Positions 29,225 through 40,321 of a stretch of 64,000 nt of DNA are shown here, piece by piece. The stretch lies in contig NZ_JBPJSQ010000002.1 in the NCBI RefSeq assembly GCF_051192575.1, positions 124,001 to 188,000 of the forward strand, read 5' to 3'. The notes under the pieces were generated by a model. It was not told the DNA's origin. It ran no database searches and worked only from the letters and a program-made list of their open reading frames with translations. Every line of letters begins with the position of its first letter. Position 1 is the first letter of the stretch. Made by a program: the position numbers and the translations under genes. The DNA comes from Aestuariimicrobium soli (GTDB lineage: Bacteria; Actinomycetota; Actinomycetes; Propionibacteriales; Propionibacteriaceae).

Positions 29225-29262
29225 GGGATTCCTGAACTGCTGGGATTGCGGGCAGCCCAACT

Positions 29263-30642
29263 CTAGCCGTCGAGCCGCTGGCGGATCGCCTCCATTTGGG
29301 TGCCGATGGCCGCCTCGTTGCCGTGATCGGTGGGCTGGTAGTAGCGGCTGCCGACCAGTTCGTCGGGCAGGTATTGCTGCGCCGCGACTCCCGCCGCGAG
29401 ATCGTGCGGGTAGACGTAGCCCTGGCCGTGACCGTAGGTCTTGGCACCGGCGTAGTGGGCGTCGCGCAGGTAGGGCGGCACCTCGCCCACCTTGCCGGCC
29501 TGCACGTCGGCCCGGGCCGCGCCGATGGCGGTGGTGACGGCATTCGACTTGGGAGCGACGGCGGCGGCGATGGTGGCGTGGGCCAGTGTCAGCTGCGCCT
29601 CGGGCATGCCGATCAGTTGCACCGTCTGCGCGGCTGCCACGGCCGTCTGCAGCACCGACGGCGCCGCCATACCGATGTCTTCGGAGGCCAGGATCATCAA
29701 CCGGCGGGCGATGAACCGAGGGTCCTCCCCCGCCTCGAGCATGCGGGCCAGGTAGTGCAGCGCGGCGTCCACGTCAGACCCGCGCACGCTCTTGATGAAC
29801 GCGCTGATCACGTCGTAGTGCTGGTCGCCGTCCTTGTCGTAGCGCACGGTGGCGCGGTCGACGGCCTTGGCGACGATCTCGGGGGTGATCTCGGTCTGCC
29901 CCAGGGCATCGGCCCCGGCGGCGGCCTCCTCGAGGTAGGTCAGCGACCGGCGCGCATCCCCCTGGGCCAGGCGCACCAGAGTCGCCCGCGCCTCGGGGTG
30001 CAGGGTGAACGGCTCACCCGACGAGGTGCGCACCCCCCGTTCGTCGCTGATCCCTCGGTCGACGAGCGTGCCGATGTCGTCATCGGTCAGCGGCCTGAGG
30101 GTCAGCAGCAGCGACCGCGACAGCAGCGGCGAGATCACCGAGAAGCTCGGATTCTCGGTGGTGGCGGCGATCAGGGTGACCAGCCGGTTCTCGACGGCGG
30201 GCAGCAGCACGTCCTGCTGGGCCTTCGAGAAGCGGTGCACCTCGTCGATGAACAGCACGGTTCCCCGTCCGCGGGCCAACTCGCGGGAGGCGGTGTCGAG
30301 TTCCTCGCGCACCTGCTTGACGCCCGCGGTCACCGCCGACACCTCGACGAAGCGACGGTGGGTGGAGTGCGAGACCACCGAGGCGATGGTGGTCTTGCCG
30401 ACCCCGGGCGGCCCCCACAGGAACACCGACATCGCCTGGCTGCCGTCGGCCAGCCGCCGCAGCGGCGACCCGGGACCCAACAAGTGGCCCTGCCCCACGA
30501 TCTCGTCGATGGTGCGCGGACGAAGCCTGACCGCCAGCGGCTGGCCACCCTGGTGGGCGCCACCGCTCAGCGACCCGAGGGCCAGCGATCCGCCAGCCGT
30601 CGGCGCGGTGCCGGGATCCGGGTTGCCGAACAGGTCAGTCAC
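29263..30642 (-). CDS. rarA: Replication-associated recombination protein A (RarA/MgsA), AAA+ ATPase
   Basis: Acts at stalled replication forks. 459 residues: Walker A WGPPGVGKTT near residue 77, Walker B LFIDEVHRF near 130, sensor 1 AATTENPSF, sensor 2 with GDARRSLTYLEEA, and a C-terminal tetramerisation domain containing ASEDIGMA and AKTYGHGQGYVYPHD. GTG start without ribosome binding site but with TAGACT 7 nt upstream. Confidence 0.94.
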   Translation of the reverse strand: MTDLFGNPDPGTAPTAGGSLALGSLSGGAHQGGQPLAVRLRPRTIDEIVGQGHLLGPGSPLRRLADGSQAMSVFLWGPPGVGKTTIASVVSHSTHRRFVEVSAVTAGVKQVREELDTASRELARGRGTVLFIDEVHRFSKAQQDVLLPAVENRLVTLIAATTENPSFSVISPLLSRSLLLTLRPLTDDDIGTLVDRGISDERGVRTSSGEPFTLHPEARATLVRLAQGDARRSLTYLEEAAAGADALGQTEITPEIVAKAVDRATVRYDKDGDQHYDVISAFIKSVRGSDVDAALHYLARMLEAGEDPRFIARRLMILASEDIGMAAPSVLQTAVAAAQTVQLIGMPEAQLTLAHATIAAAVAPKSNAVTTAIGAARADVQAGKVGEVPPYLRDAHYAGAKTYGHGQGYVYPHDLAAGVAAQQYLPDELVGSRYYQPTDHGNEAAIGTQMEAIRQRLDG

Positions 30643-30649
30643 CCGCAGC

Positions 30650-30655
30650 AGTCTA
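30650..30655 (-). promoter_or_regulatory. Putative -10 element of leaderless rarA
   Basis: TAGACT read on the minus strand, 7 nt before the GTG start of rarA. Same layout as for hisD. Confidence 0.5.
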
Positions 30656-30700
30656 GTGGTGGTGGCCAGCGCCCCGTCCGGCTGGCAGTCCGGCCATCGG

Positions 30701-30780
30701 GTGCGACGAAACCTGCGCTCGATTCACTGATCGGGCCCGAAATCCTCCTCATGGGCAATCCACAGCAGTTTTCGTCGCAC
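30701..30780. repeat. 80-bp imperfect palindrome, element C of a three-member family
   Basis: The outer arms 30701-30716 and 30765-30780 pair in 15 of 16 positions, starting GTG and ending CAC. The interior is less regular (GATT 30721-30724 with AATC 30757-30760). The central segment from CCCGAA to TGGGC (30736-30756) aligns with 1320-1338 of element A, matching 17 of 19 positions after a 2-nt gap. TTCACTGATC (30723-30732) parallels TTCACAGCTC in element B. It lies 58 bp from rarA and 96 bp from the NAD(P)-binding gene. Confidence 0.75.
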
Positions 30781-30876
30781 GTTCCTCCACGGCGACAGCC
30801 CAGCCTGGGAACAGACCTTGGTTCCGGGGTGTTGCCCCAATGAAGGCCCCACCCCGACCCGGACAAGGAGATTCCC

Positions 30877-31566
30877 ATGAGAGACGACCGCATCGTGATC
30901 CTCGGCGGGCACGGCAAGGTGGCCCTGCTGGCCGCACCCCGGCTGGTGGCCGCGGGCCGCAGCGTCGACGCCGTGATCCGCAACCCCAAGCACGCCGACG
31001 ACGTACGCGCGGCCGGTGCGAACCCGGTGGTGCTCGACATCGAACGGGCGACGACCGTCGAGCTGGCGGAGCTGTTCACCGGCGCCGAGGCCGTGGTCTT
31101 CTCGGCCGGGGCGGGCGGAGGCAACCCCGCCCGCACGCACGCGGTCGACTTCGAGGCCGCCGTGCGCTCCATGGACGCCGCCGCCCGTGCCGGGGTCCCC
31201 CGGTTCGTGACAGTCTCCTACGCCACCGCGGACACCGACGTCGACACCCTCGACCCGGCCGACAGCTTCTTCCCCTACGCGCGGGCCAAGCACGACGCCG
31301 ACGCGTACCTGCGCGGAACCGACCTCGACTGGACGATCCTGGGCCCCGGCCGCCTGACCCTCGACGAGGCCACCGGCCTGATCGACCGCGACCTGGCCCA
31401 TCCCACCGGAGCCACCTCGCGCGACAACGTGGCCGCCGTCATCACCCACGTGGTCACCACGGGGGCGGGCAGCCGCGAGACCATCAACTTCTACGACGGT
31501 GAGGTGCCGATCGCGGAGGCGATTCCCCTCAGGCCGGGAAGTGGGTCCGCAGCCACTCCACGGTGA
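30877..31566 (+). CDS. NAD(P)-binding atypical SDR (NmrA/YwnB-like)
   Basis: 229 residues with the Rossmann motif VILGGHGKVALLAAPRLVAAG near the start, RFVTVSYATAD, YARAKHDADAYLR (atypical Tyr/Lys region) and WTILGPGRLT, as in small NAD(P)-binding proteins that bind flavins or act as redox sensors. The reaction is unknown. ATG has AAGGAG 8 nt upstream, a strong site unlike many neighbours. The 3' end overlaps the convergent hydrolase gene by 38 bp. Confidence 0.82.
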   Translation: MRDDRIVILGGHGKVALLAAPRLVAAGRSVDAVIRNPKHADDVRAAGANPVVLDIERATTVELAELFTGAEAVVFSAGAGGGNPARTHAVDFEAAVRSMDAAARAGVPRFVTVSYATADTDVDTLDPADSFFPYARAKHDADAYLRGTDLDWTILGPGRLTLDEATGLIDRDLAHPTGATSRDNVAAVITHVVTTGAGSRETINFYDGEVPIAEAIPLRPGSGSAATPR

Positions 31567-32237
31567 CCTGCCACGCCTCCTCGGAGGCCTGCTCGTGGTG
31601 GAACATCGGGGCCGTGTTATCGAACGCGTGCCCGGCACCGTGCCACAACTTCACCTCGGCGCCGTTGTGCTGCACCACCTGCGCGATGTGGTCGACCACC
31701 TCGGACGAGAGGTAGGCGTCGGCATCACCGAAGTGGTGCAGGCTCGGCACCGTCACGGCGTCTCCGTCGACCAGGTTCGGCAGGGCCGACCCGTAATAGC
31801 TCACCAGGGCGTCGGCGCGCTGGCTTCCCTGCGCCCCCTGCAGCGCGGCATAGGCGAGCCCGCCGCCGTAGCAGAAGCCGACCAGGGCCACTCGTCCGCC
31901 CGTCTTCGGTTCCCGACGCAGCGACTCGACCACCAGTCGCACGTCGTCGACGGCCTGGTTCCAGTCGGCCTTCTGCATCAACGCCATGCCCTGCTCCAGC
32001 GCGTCGTCGCTGGTCTCGTCGACGGCATCGGCGCCAGCCCGCCAGTACACCTGCGGCAGCGCCACGGTGTACCCGAGCGCCGCCAGGTCGCGGGCGCGGG
32101 ACCGCATGTAGCCGGAACGTCCGAAGATCTCCTGCACCAGCACGATGCCGGCGCCCTCACCGGTGGGCGACCACTTCAGCAGGGCGGGGATCGAGCTCAC
32201 GCCGCCGGGGCCGGGGGCATTGGTGGGAATGGTGATC

Positions 32238-32245
<8 letters not shown>
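31529..32245 (-). CDS. Dienelactone hydrolase family protein
   Basis: 238-residue alpha/beta hydrolase with the DLH triad: Cys in GFCYGGG near residue 120, Asp in FGDADAY near 170 and His in GAGHAFDN near 202. QEIFGRSGYMR near 40 is also typical. True substrates of such proteins are often unknown. ATG overlaps the aspS stop by 8 bp, so it is translated with aspS; the upstream in-frame codons lie in aspS. Confidence 0.87.
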
Positions 32246-34040
<1,795 letters not shown>

Positions 34041-34100
34041 CGAGAGTTTCCTTTGTTTCGTTGTTGCGTGCGCATCGACAGTGCGCCCGCGTGGGGAGTG

Positions 34101-34134
34101 GGCTGGCCTGCGACCAACCGCGACGGGGCCAGCC
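34101..34134. repeat. Hairpin between hisS and aspS
   Basis: GGCTGGCC (34101-34108) and GGCCAGCC (34127-34134) pair perfectly around an 18-nt loop. It lies 31 bp after the hisS stop in the direction of transcription. No T-run follows, so it may be a processing or attenuation hairpin instead of a classical terminator. Confidence 0.45.
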
Positions 34135-34164
34135 TAGTTCAGGCTGCCAGTTCAGTCCGCAGGC

Positions 34165-35511
34165 TCAGTCGGACGAGACGACCCGCGGGTGCAGGTCGTC
34201 GGCGGGCGGCTGCCACGAGCCGGCGTCGGCGTCGACCTGGTCGCCGGAGCGAATGTCCTTCACCTGGCCCGTCGTGCCGCCGAACCAGACGAACGGGATC
34301 CCCCGCCGGTCGGCGTGCCTGATCTGGCGCCCGAACTTGTCGGCCTTGGGCGCCACCTCGCACGGGATGCCCCGCGCGCGCAGGGCCTGGGCGACGGCAA
34401 CGGCGGACGAGCGTTCGTCCTCGTCGTCGACGGCCACCAGCACGCAGCTGGGCACCGACCGGGAGGCGGTGAGCACTCCCCTGCCCAGCAGCGGCGCGAG
34501 GATGCGGGTGATGCCGATCGAGATGCCGACACCGGGGAAGGTGCGCTTGCCGTCGCTGGCGAGGGCGTCGTAGCGGCCGCCGGCCGAGATCGCCCCCAGG
34601 CTCTCGTGCCCGACCAGCTCGACCTCGAAGACCGGGCCGGTGTAGTAGTCGAGCCCCCGAGCGATCGACAGGTCGGCGACGATGCGACCCGGGAACTGCG
34701 CCGACACCTGGTCGACCAGCGCGACCAACTCGTCGAGCCCGGCGTGCAGCACCGGGTTGTTGAGGCCGGGGTGGGCGGCGACCAGTTCGAGCACGCGTTC
34801 GCGGAAGGAGGTGTCGGTCGAGCGAATCTCGGCCAGCGCCAGCACCGGCTCGATCTGCTCGGGCGTGAGCCCGCACTCGTCGGTCAGCAGGGCGGTGACG
34901 CCGGCTCGTCCGATCTTGGCGATCTTGTCGACCCGCTGGATGACGGCCAACGGATCGTCGACACCGAGGCCGTCGTAGAAGCCCTGGGCGAGCTTGCGCG
35001 TGTTGACGCGCATCAGCACCGGCGGCAGGTTGAGCCGGGTGTGCATCTGCTCGAAGGCCTCGAGCGCGACCAGCACCACCTCGACGTCGTGGTGCGCGGC
35101 CAGGGTGTCCTGGCCGACGATGTCGATGTCGGCCTGACAGAACTCGCGGTAGCGACCCTCCTGCGGGCGCTCGCCGCGCCACACCTTCTGGATCTGGTGC
35201 CGGCGGAACGGGAACACCAAGTGGCCGGCGTTCTCGAGCACGTAGCGCGCGAACGGCACCGTCAGGTCGAAGTGCAGCCCCAGCTCGGCGACATCGTCGG
35301 CGGCGGCGTGCAGCCGCTTGACGGTGTAGACCTCCTTGGTGATCTCACCCTTGCGGTTCAGTTGCTCCAGCGGCTCGACCGCCCGGGTCTCGATGCGACC
35401 GAACCCATGCAACTCGAAGGTCTCCCGCAGCAGGGTGATCAACTGCTGTTCGACCGCCGACTGGGCGGGCAGGTATTCGGGAAATCCGGAGAGCGGTTGG
35501 GGACGAGCCAC
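34165..35511 (-). CDS. hisS: Histidine--tRNA ligase
   Basis: Class II synthetase of 448 residues. Visible are the class II motif 2 region KVWRGERPQEGRYREFCQADIDIVG near 110, the HisA motifs RGLDYYTGPVFE near 275 and SAGGRYDAL near 300, and the anticodon domain from about residue 345. GTG start with GAGGAAAA about 10 nt upstream. Divergent from the DUF349 gene. Confidence 0.96.
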   Translation of the reverse strand: MARPQPLSGFPEYLPAQSAVEQQLITLLRETFELHGFGRIETRAVEPLEQLNRKGEITKEVYTVKRLHAAADDVAELGLHFDLTVPFARYVLENAGHLVFPFRRHQIQKVWRGERPQEGRYREFCQADIDIVGQDTLAAHHDVEVVLVALEAFEQMHTRLNLPPVLMRVNTRKLAQGFYDGLGVDDPLAVIQRVDKIAKIGRAGVTALLTDECGLTPEQIEPVLALAEIRSTDTSFRERVLELVAAHPGLNNPVLHAGLDELVALVDQVSAQFPGRIVADLSIARGLDYYTGPVFEVELVGHESLGAISAGGRYDALASDGKRTFPGVGISIGITRILAPLLGRGVLTASRSVPSCVLVAVDDEDERSSAVAVAQALRARGIPCEVAPKADKFGRQIRHADRRGIPFVWFGGTTGQVKDIRSGDQVDADAGSWQPPADDLHPRVVSSD

Positions 35512-35591
35512 GACGGTTCTTTTCCTCGGCTTGGGAGCGGGGCGCTGGAAGGGTTGAGCGCACCGACCAGCCTATCGGGCAAGATGGAGCC

Positions 35592-36836
35592 ATGAGCGAA
35601 TCCACAGGTCCTGCCAGCTTCGGTCGAGTCGAAGACGACGGCACGGTCTACGTCACCACGTCCGCAGGCGAGCGACGGGTCGGCCAGGTGCCCGACGTGG
35701 CGCCCGCCGAAGCCATGGAGTTCTTCGTGCGCCGCTTCCTCGCCCTCGAGACCGAGGTCGGGCTCGCCGAGGCGCGCATCAACTCCGGCGCGCTGAGCGG
35801 CGACGAGGCGCGCAAGAAGGTGGACGCGTTGACCACGCAGATCGGCGAGGCCAACGCGGTCGGCGATCTCGACGGACTGCTCGCCAAGCTCGAGGCCCTC
35901 GCCCCGACCCTGGCCGCCAAGCAGGAGGCCAAGCGGGCCGAGCGGGCCGAGGCCCACGCACGCACCAAGCAGGCCAAGGAGGGCATGGTCACCGAGGCCG
36001 AGAAGCTCGCCGCCGGCAACGACTGGCGCGACGGCGTCAACCGGTTCCGGTCGCTGCTGGACGAGTGGAAGGCGCTCCCCCGCATCGACAAGACCACCGA
36101 TGACGAGCTGTGGCACCGGTTCTCGTCGGCACGCACCACCTACACCCGCCGCCGCAAGGCCCAGTTCGCGGAGCGGAATGCGGCCCGTTCGTCGGCGCAG
36201 CAGGCCAAGGAACAGATCATCGCCGAGTCGGAGGAACTGGCGAGGACCGAGGACTTCGGTGCCGGCGCCGCTGGTTTCCGCGAGCTGATGAACCGCTGGA
36301 AGGCGGCCGGCTCGGCTCCCCGCGGCACCGACGACAAGCTGTGGGCACGTTTCCGTGCCATCCAGGACGAGTTCTTCGGCCGCCGCAATGCCGCCTTCGA
36401 GGAGCAGAACGCCGAGTTCGCCGAGAACCAGGTCGCCAAGGAGGCCCTGCTCACCGAGGCCGAGGCGACCATTCTGCCGGTCGGCGACGTCGAGACCGCG
36501 AAGGCGGCCTACCGCGACTTCCTGGCGAAGTTCAACGAGCTGGGCAAGGTGCCGCGCGACGCCATCCGCACGCTGGACGAGAGGGTGCGCAAGCTCGACC
36601 AGGCCGTCAAGAACGCGGAGGCCGAGCAGTGGCGCCGCACCGACCCCGAGGCCCGTCAGCGGGCGCAGGACACGGTCGACATGTTCACCGCTCAGATCGA
36701 CAAGCTCGCCGCCCAGCGCTCGAAGGCCGAGGCGGCCGGCAACCAGAAGGCGGTCAAGGAGGCCGATTCGTCCATCGCGACCTACAGCTCGTGGCGCGAC
36801 CAGGCCCAGAAGGCGCTGGACGAGTTCACCGCCTGA
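35592..36836 (+). CDS. DUF349 domain-containing coiled-coil protein
   Basis: 414 residues, mostly charged helix. At least three DUF349 repeats are visible, each with a W and F/Y pattern: WRDGVNRFRSLLDEWKALPRID, FGAGAAGFRELMNRWKAAGSAP and VETAKAAYRDFLAKFNELGKVP. Function unknown; its place next to rel and hisS is conserved in actinobacteria. CAAGAT lies 6 nt before the ATG, so it may be leaderless. Confidence 0.88.
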   Translation: MSESTGPASFGRVEDDGTVYVTTSAGERRVGQVPDVAPAEAMEFFVRRFLALETEVGLAEARINSGALSGDEARKKVDALTTQIGEANAVGDLDGLLAKLEALAPTLAAKQEAKRAERAEAHARTKQAKEGMVTEAEKLAAGNDWRDGVNRFRSLLDEWKALPRIDKTTDDELWHRFSSARTTYTRRRKAQFAERNAARSSAQQAKEQIIAESEELARTEDFGAGAAGFRELMNRWKAAGSAPRGTDDKLWARFRAIQDEFFGRRNAAFEEQNAEFAENQVAKEALLTEAEATILPVGDVETAKAAYRDFLAKFNELGKVPRDAIRTLDERVRKLDQAVKNAEAEQWRRTDPEARQRAQDTVDMFTAQIDKLAAQRSKAEAAGNQKAVKEADSSIATYSSWRDQAQKALDEFTA

Positions 36837-36851
36837 CGGGCGGCCAAACTG

Positions 36852-36872
36852 GCTGAGGCGGCCTCACTGCCT
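36852..36872. terminator. Possible bidirectional terminator DUF349 | rel
   Basis: TGAGGC and GCCTCA can form a 6-bp stem around a 9-nt loop in the 27-bp gap between two convergent genes, extending into the rel stop region. There is no T-run, so this is weak. Confidence 0.3.
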
Positions 36873-39197
36873 CACACGGAACGTGTCGTAGACCCCCGGG
36901 ACCCGCCGGATCACCTTCAGCAGGTGGTCGAGGTGCCGGGGGTCTGCCGATTCGAACGTCATCCGGAACTTGAACAGCCGGTCCTTGGTCTGGTTCATGT
37001 TGATCGACAAGATGTTGACGTGCTGTTCGGCCAGGGTGCGGCTGACGTCCGACAGCAGCCCGGCGCGGTCGAGACCCTCGATCTGGATGGCCACCAGGTA
37101 GCCCTGTTGCGCGTTCTGCGCCCAGGAGACGTCGACGATGCGCTCGGGGGTGTTCAGCAGGTTCGAGGCATTGGTGCAGTCGCGGCGGTGCACCGAGACC
37201 CCGTCACCGCGGGTGACGAAGCCGATGATCTCGTCGCCCGGCAGGGGCAGGCAGCACTTGGCCAGCTTCACGTACACGTCGGTGTCGCCCGCGACCACCA
37301 CGCCCAACTCCGAGGTGCGTCGCTGGCGACCCTCGGGAAGCGGGCGGTCCTCGAAGAGTTCCTCGCGGGCTTCCTCGACGCCGCCCTCGGTGCGCAGCAG
37401 CAGTTCCACCACGTGCTGGGGGCCCACCGATCCGTCGCCGATGGCGGTGTAGAGGGCGTTCACGTCGGCGAGCCGCAGGTCGTCCGCGACGGCGGTCAGG
37501 TGCTCGAGGGTGAGCAGCCGCTGCAGTGGCACCCCCGACTTGCGCAGCTGCTTGGCCAGCAGGTCCTTGCCCTTCTCGGCCGACTCCTCGCGGCGCTCGC
37601 GGGTGAAGTGCTGCTTGATCTTCTGCTTGGCGCGCGGGCTGGCCACGAACGCGAGCCAGTCGCGGGAAGGTCCGGCGTGCTCGTTCTTCGAGGTGAGCAC
37701 CTCGACCACGTCCCCGTTGGCCAGTTTGGTGTCGAGGGGGACGAGGCGCTGGTTCACGCGGGCCCCGATGCACCGGTTGCCGACCTCGGTGTGCACCGAG
37801 TAGGCGAAGTCGACCGGGGTCGAGTCGCTCGGCAGGGCCACTACGTCGCCCTTGGGGGTGAACACGTACACCTCGGACGACTGGATCTCGAACCGCAGCG
37901 AGTCCAGGAACTCGCCCGGGTCGTCGGCCTCCTTCGACCACTGGTTCAGCGAGTGCACCCAGGCCAGATCGGTGGCCTCGGTGTCGCGGCCGCCGCCCTG
38001 CTTGTACTTCCAGTGGGCGGCGACGCCCAGCTCGGCGCGACGGTGCATCTCCTGGGTGCGGATCTGCAGTTCGACCGGTTTGCCGCCGGGGCCGAGCACC
38101 GTGGTGTGCAGCGACTGGTACATGTTGTACTTCGGCATCGCGATGTAGTCCTTGAACCGGCCCGGCAGGGGGTTCCAGCGCACGTGCATCACGCCCAGTG
38201 CGGAGTAACAGTCGCGATTGCTGCCCACCAGGATGCGCAGCCCGATCAGGTCGTAGATGTCGGAGAACTCCCGATGGCGCACGCTCATCTTCTGGTAGAT
38301 CGAGTAGTAGTGCTTGGGTCGTCCGTACACCGTGGCCTGGATGCCGGCGGCCGCCAGGTCCTGCTCGACGGTGGCGATCACCTCCTTGAGCGCGCGATCC
38401 CGCTGGGGGGCGCTCTCGGCGACGAGCCGCACGATCTCGTCGTAGACCTTGGGCTCGAGCGTCGAGAAGGCCAGGTCCTCCAGTTCCCACTTGACGGCGT
38501 TCATGCCGAGTCGGTGCGCGAGCGGGGCGAAGATCTCGAGCGTCTCCTTGGCGATCCGGTTCTGCTTGTCGGGTCGAAGGAAGTCCAGGGTGCGCATGTT
38601 GTGCAGGCGGTCGGCCAATTTGATCACCAGCACGCGAATGTCGCGGCTCATCGCGATCACCATCTTGCGCAGGGTCTCGGCCTTCGCCGAGTCGCCGTAG
38701 GTGACCTTGTCGAGCTTGGTGACGCCGTCGACCAGACCGGCCACCTCGTCGCCGAAGTCGGCCGTCAGCTGCTCCATGGTGTAGCTGGTGTCCTCGACGG
38801 TGTCGTGCAGCAGCGCGGCCACCAGCGTAGGCTCGGTCATGCCCAGCTCGGCCAGGATCGACGTCACCGCCAGCGGGTGGGTGATGTAGGCGTCACCCGA
38901 CTTGCGCAGCTGCCCCCGGTGGTAGTGCTCGGCGGTGTGGTAGGCCCGTTCCAGCAGGGCCAGGTCGGCCTTCGGATGGTTGGCCCGCACCACCTTGAAC
39001 AGGGGGTCGAGCACCGCCGACTGCGGACTCTTGACGGCACCCAGTCGCGCCAGTCGCTGGCGCATGCGCAGGCGCGGCTGCTCGGGACCCGAGCTGAACC
39101 GCTGTTGCGAGGGGCTGGCCTGACCCGCCGGGTCGGAACCCGACGAGGTCGGTTCCGGGTCGGGCAGCGGCCGCAGCACGGTGGGAGATTCGGCCAT
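36864..39197 (-). CDS. rel: Bifunctional (p)ppGpp synthetase/hydrolase
   Basis: Stringent-response enzyme of 777 residues. Order: HD hydrolase domain with LLHDTVEDT near 131 and LADRLHNMRTLDFL, synthetase domain with GRPKHYYSIYQKM near 290, TGS domain (VYVFTPKGDVVALPSDSTPVDFAY), the zinc-finger region with KCCLPLPGDEIIGF, and a C-terminal ACT domain. The intact HD motif indicates it also degrades ppGpp. ATG at 39197 has AAGGAG 8 nt upstream; the upstream GTG lacks one. Confidence 0.96.
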   Translation of the reverse strand: MAESPTVLRPLPDPEPTSSGSDPAGQASPSQQRFSSGPEQPRLRMRQRLARLGAVKSPQSAVLDPLFKVVRANHPKADLALLERAYHTAEHYHRGQLRKSGDAYITHPLAVTSILAELGMTEPTLVAALLHDTVEDTSYTMEQLTADFGDEVAGLVDGVTKLDKVTYGDSAKAETLRKMVIAMSRDIRVLVIKLADRLHNMRTLDFLRPDKQNRIAKETLEIFAPLAHRLGMNAVKWELEDLAFSTLEPKVYDEIVRLVAESAPQRDRALKEVIATVEQDLAAAGIQATVYGRPKHYYSIYQKMSVRHREFSDIYDLIGLRILVGSNRDCYSALGVMHVRWNPLPGRFKDYIAMPKYNMYQSLHTTVLGPGGKPVELQIRTQEMHRRAELGVAAHWKYKQGGGRDTEATDLAWVHSLNQWSKEADDPGEFLDSLRFEIQSSEVYVFTPKGDVVALPSDSTPVDFAYSVHTEVGNRCIGARVNQRLVPLDTKLANGDVVEVLTSKNEHAGPSRDWLAFVASPRAKQKIKQHFTRERREESAEKGKDLLAKQLRKSGVPLQRLLTLEHLTAVADDLRLADVNALYTAIGDGSVGPQHVVELLLRTEGGVEEAREELFEDRPLPEGRQRRTSELGVVVAGDTDVYVKLAKCCLPLPGDEIIGFVTRGDGVSVHRRDCTNASNLLNTPERIVDVSWAQNAQQGYLVAIQIEGLDRAGLLSDVSRTLAEQHVNILSINMNQTKDRLFKFRMTFESADPRHLDHLLKVIRRVPGVYDTFRVRQ

Positions 39198-39232
39198 CGT
39201 GGGGGCTCCTTCCTGCCGCGTCCGGCTCAAGT

Positions 39233-40318
39233 CTACTCGTCGTCGCTCTCCGAGGGCACCGGCACCGGGGCGCCCTCGGCCTTGCGCACGACGATCAGCT
39301 CGTCGCCCAGTTGCAGCTTGTCGACGGTCGAGTCGTAGTAGCGCCGCAGGGTGCGGTTGCGGACGACGCCCAACACCCGGTCCTGGGTCACCTGCCGCGG
39401 GCTGAGGCCCACCTCGTCCTGACTGACCTGCCGCTGGGCGACCTCGAGGCCCTCGCCGTGCGAGAGCAGGTCCTCGATGATGTTGCCGACGTAGGGGCTG
39501 ACCGACGACAGCCCCATCAGGCGACCCACCGCGTCGGACGAGGTGACCACCATGTCGGCACCCGACTGCCGCAGCAGCGGCACGTTCTCGTGCTCGCGCA
39601 CCGAGACCACGATGTGCGCGCGGGGGTTCAATTGGCGCACCGTCAGGGTGGTGAGAATGGCGGAGTCGTCGCGGTTGAGGGTGATGATCACCTCACGCGC
39701 CTTCGAGATCTCGGCACGACGCAGCAGCGAGCGGCGGCTCGCGTCACCGGTGAAGGCGGCCAGCCCGTCGATGTTGGCATCGTTGGTGGCGGACTCGTCC
39801 GCATCGATGACGACGATCCGATCGACCGGAACCTCGTTGCGGCGCAGGGCGTTGACCGCGCTGCGACCCTTGGTGCCGTAACCGATGACGACGGTGTGGT
39901 TGCGCATGCGTTTCCTCCACGAACTGTCCAGCATGCCGCGGCGGCCCTGGTCGGCGAGCACCTGCAGGGTGGTGCCGACCAACAACACGAGGAAGCCGAT
40001 GCGGAGCGGGGTGACGATCAGGGCGTTGATCAGGCGGGCGTGGCTGGCCAGAGGCGTGATGTCGCCGTAGCCGGTGGTGGTGATGGTCACCGTCGAGTAG
40101 TAGATGGCATCGATCAGGCTGATGCCGTCCTGCCCGGTGTTGTCGACGTAGGAGTCACGGTCGACCCACACGATCAGCGTCGAGGCCAGCAACAACAGCA
40201 GGGCCGCGCCGAACCGCTTGCCCAGTTCCATCCACGGGCTGCTCGAGGCCGGCCGGGGCAGGCTGACCATGATCTGGTCGCGCCAGCCCTTGCCGCTGCG
40301 GGCGTGCTGCATGGCCAC
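39233..40318 (-). CDS. Potassium channel subunit with RCK/TrkA-N domain
   Basis: 361 residues: a first membrane helix (GAALLLLLASTLIVWV), a pore loop with the selectivity filter TTTGYGD near residue 80, a second helix (IGFLVLLVGTTLQVLA), then a cytoplasmic RCK N domain with VVIGYGTKGRSAV and an RCK C domain. Such channels are gated by nucleotides or Ca2+. Start is either GTG at 40318 or ATG at 40312. It lies 3 bp after apt. Confidence 0.9.
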   Translation of the reverse strand: MAMQHARSGKGWRDQIMVSLPRPASSSPWMELGKRFGAALLLLLASTLIVWVDRDSYVDNTGQDGISLIDAIYYSTVTITTTGYGDITPLASHARLINALIVTPLRIGFLVLLVGTTLQVLADQGRRGMLDSSWRKRMRNHTVVIGYGTKGRSAVNALRRNEVPVDRIVVIDADESATNDANIDGLAAFTGDASRRSLLRRAEISKAREVIITLNRDDSAILTTLTVRQLNPRAHIVVSVREHENVPLLRQSGADMVVTSSDAVGRLMGLSSVSPYVGNIIEDLLSHGEGLEVAQRQVSQDEVGLSPRQVTQDRVLGVVRNRTLRRYYDSTVDKLQLGDELIVVRKAEGAPVPVPSESDDE

Positions 40319-40321
40319 GGC

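Larger units (their letters stand above)
30643..30876. other. 234-bp divergent intergenic region rarA | NAD(P)-binding gene
   Basis: Contains the rarA -10 box, palindrome C at 30701-30780 and a small GGGG/CCCC hairpin near 30825-30838. No small gene is convincing. Confidence 0.55.

Noticed and set aside
30727..30743. Hammerhead-like core (CTGAT...CGAAA) in palindrome C
   Set aside because: No proper stem II loop exists, and elements A and B lack the CTGA part, so a ribozyme is not supported.
36852..36872. Strong bidirectional terminator between DUF349 and rel
   Set aside because: Stem is only 6 bp and there is no T-run, so it is listed only as a weak possibility.
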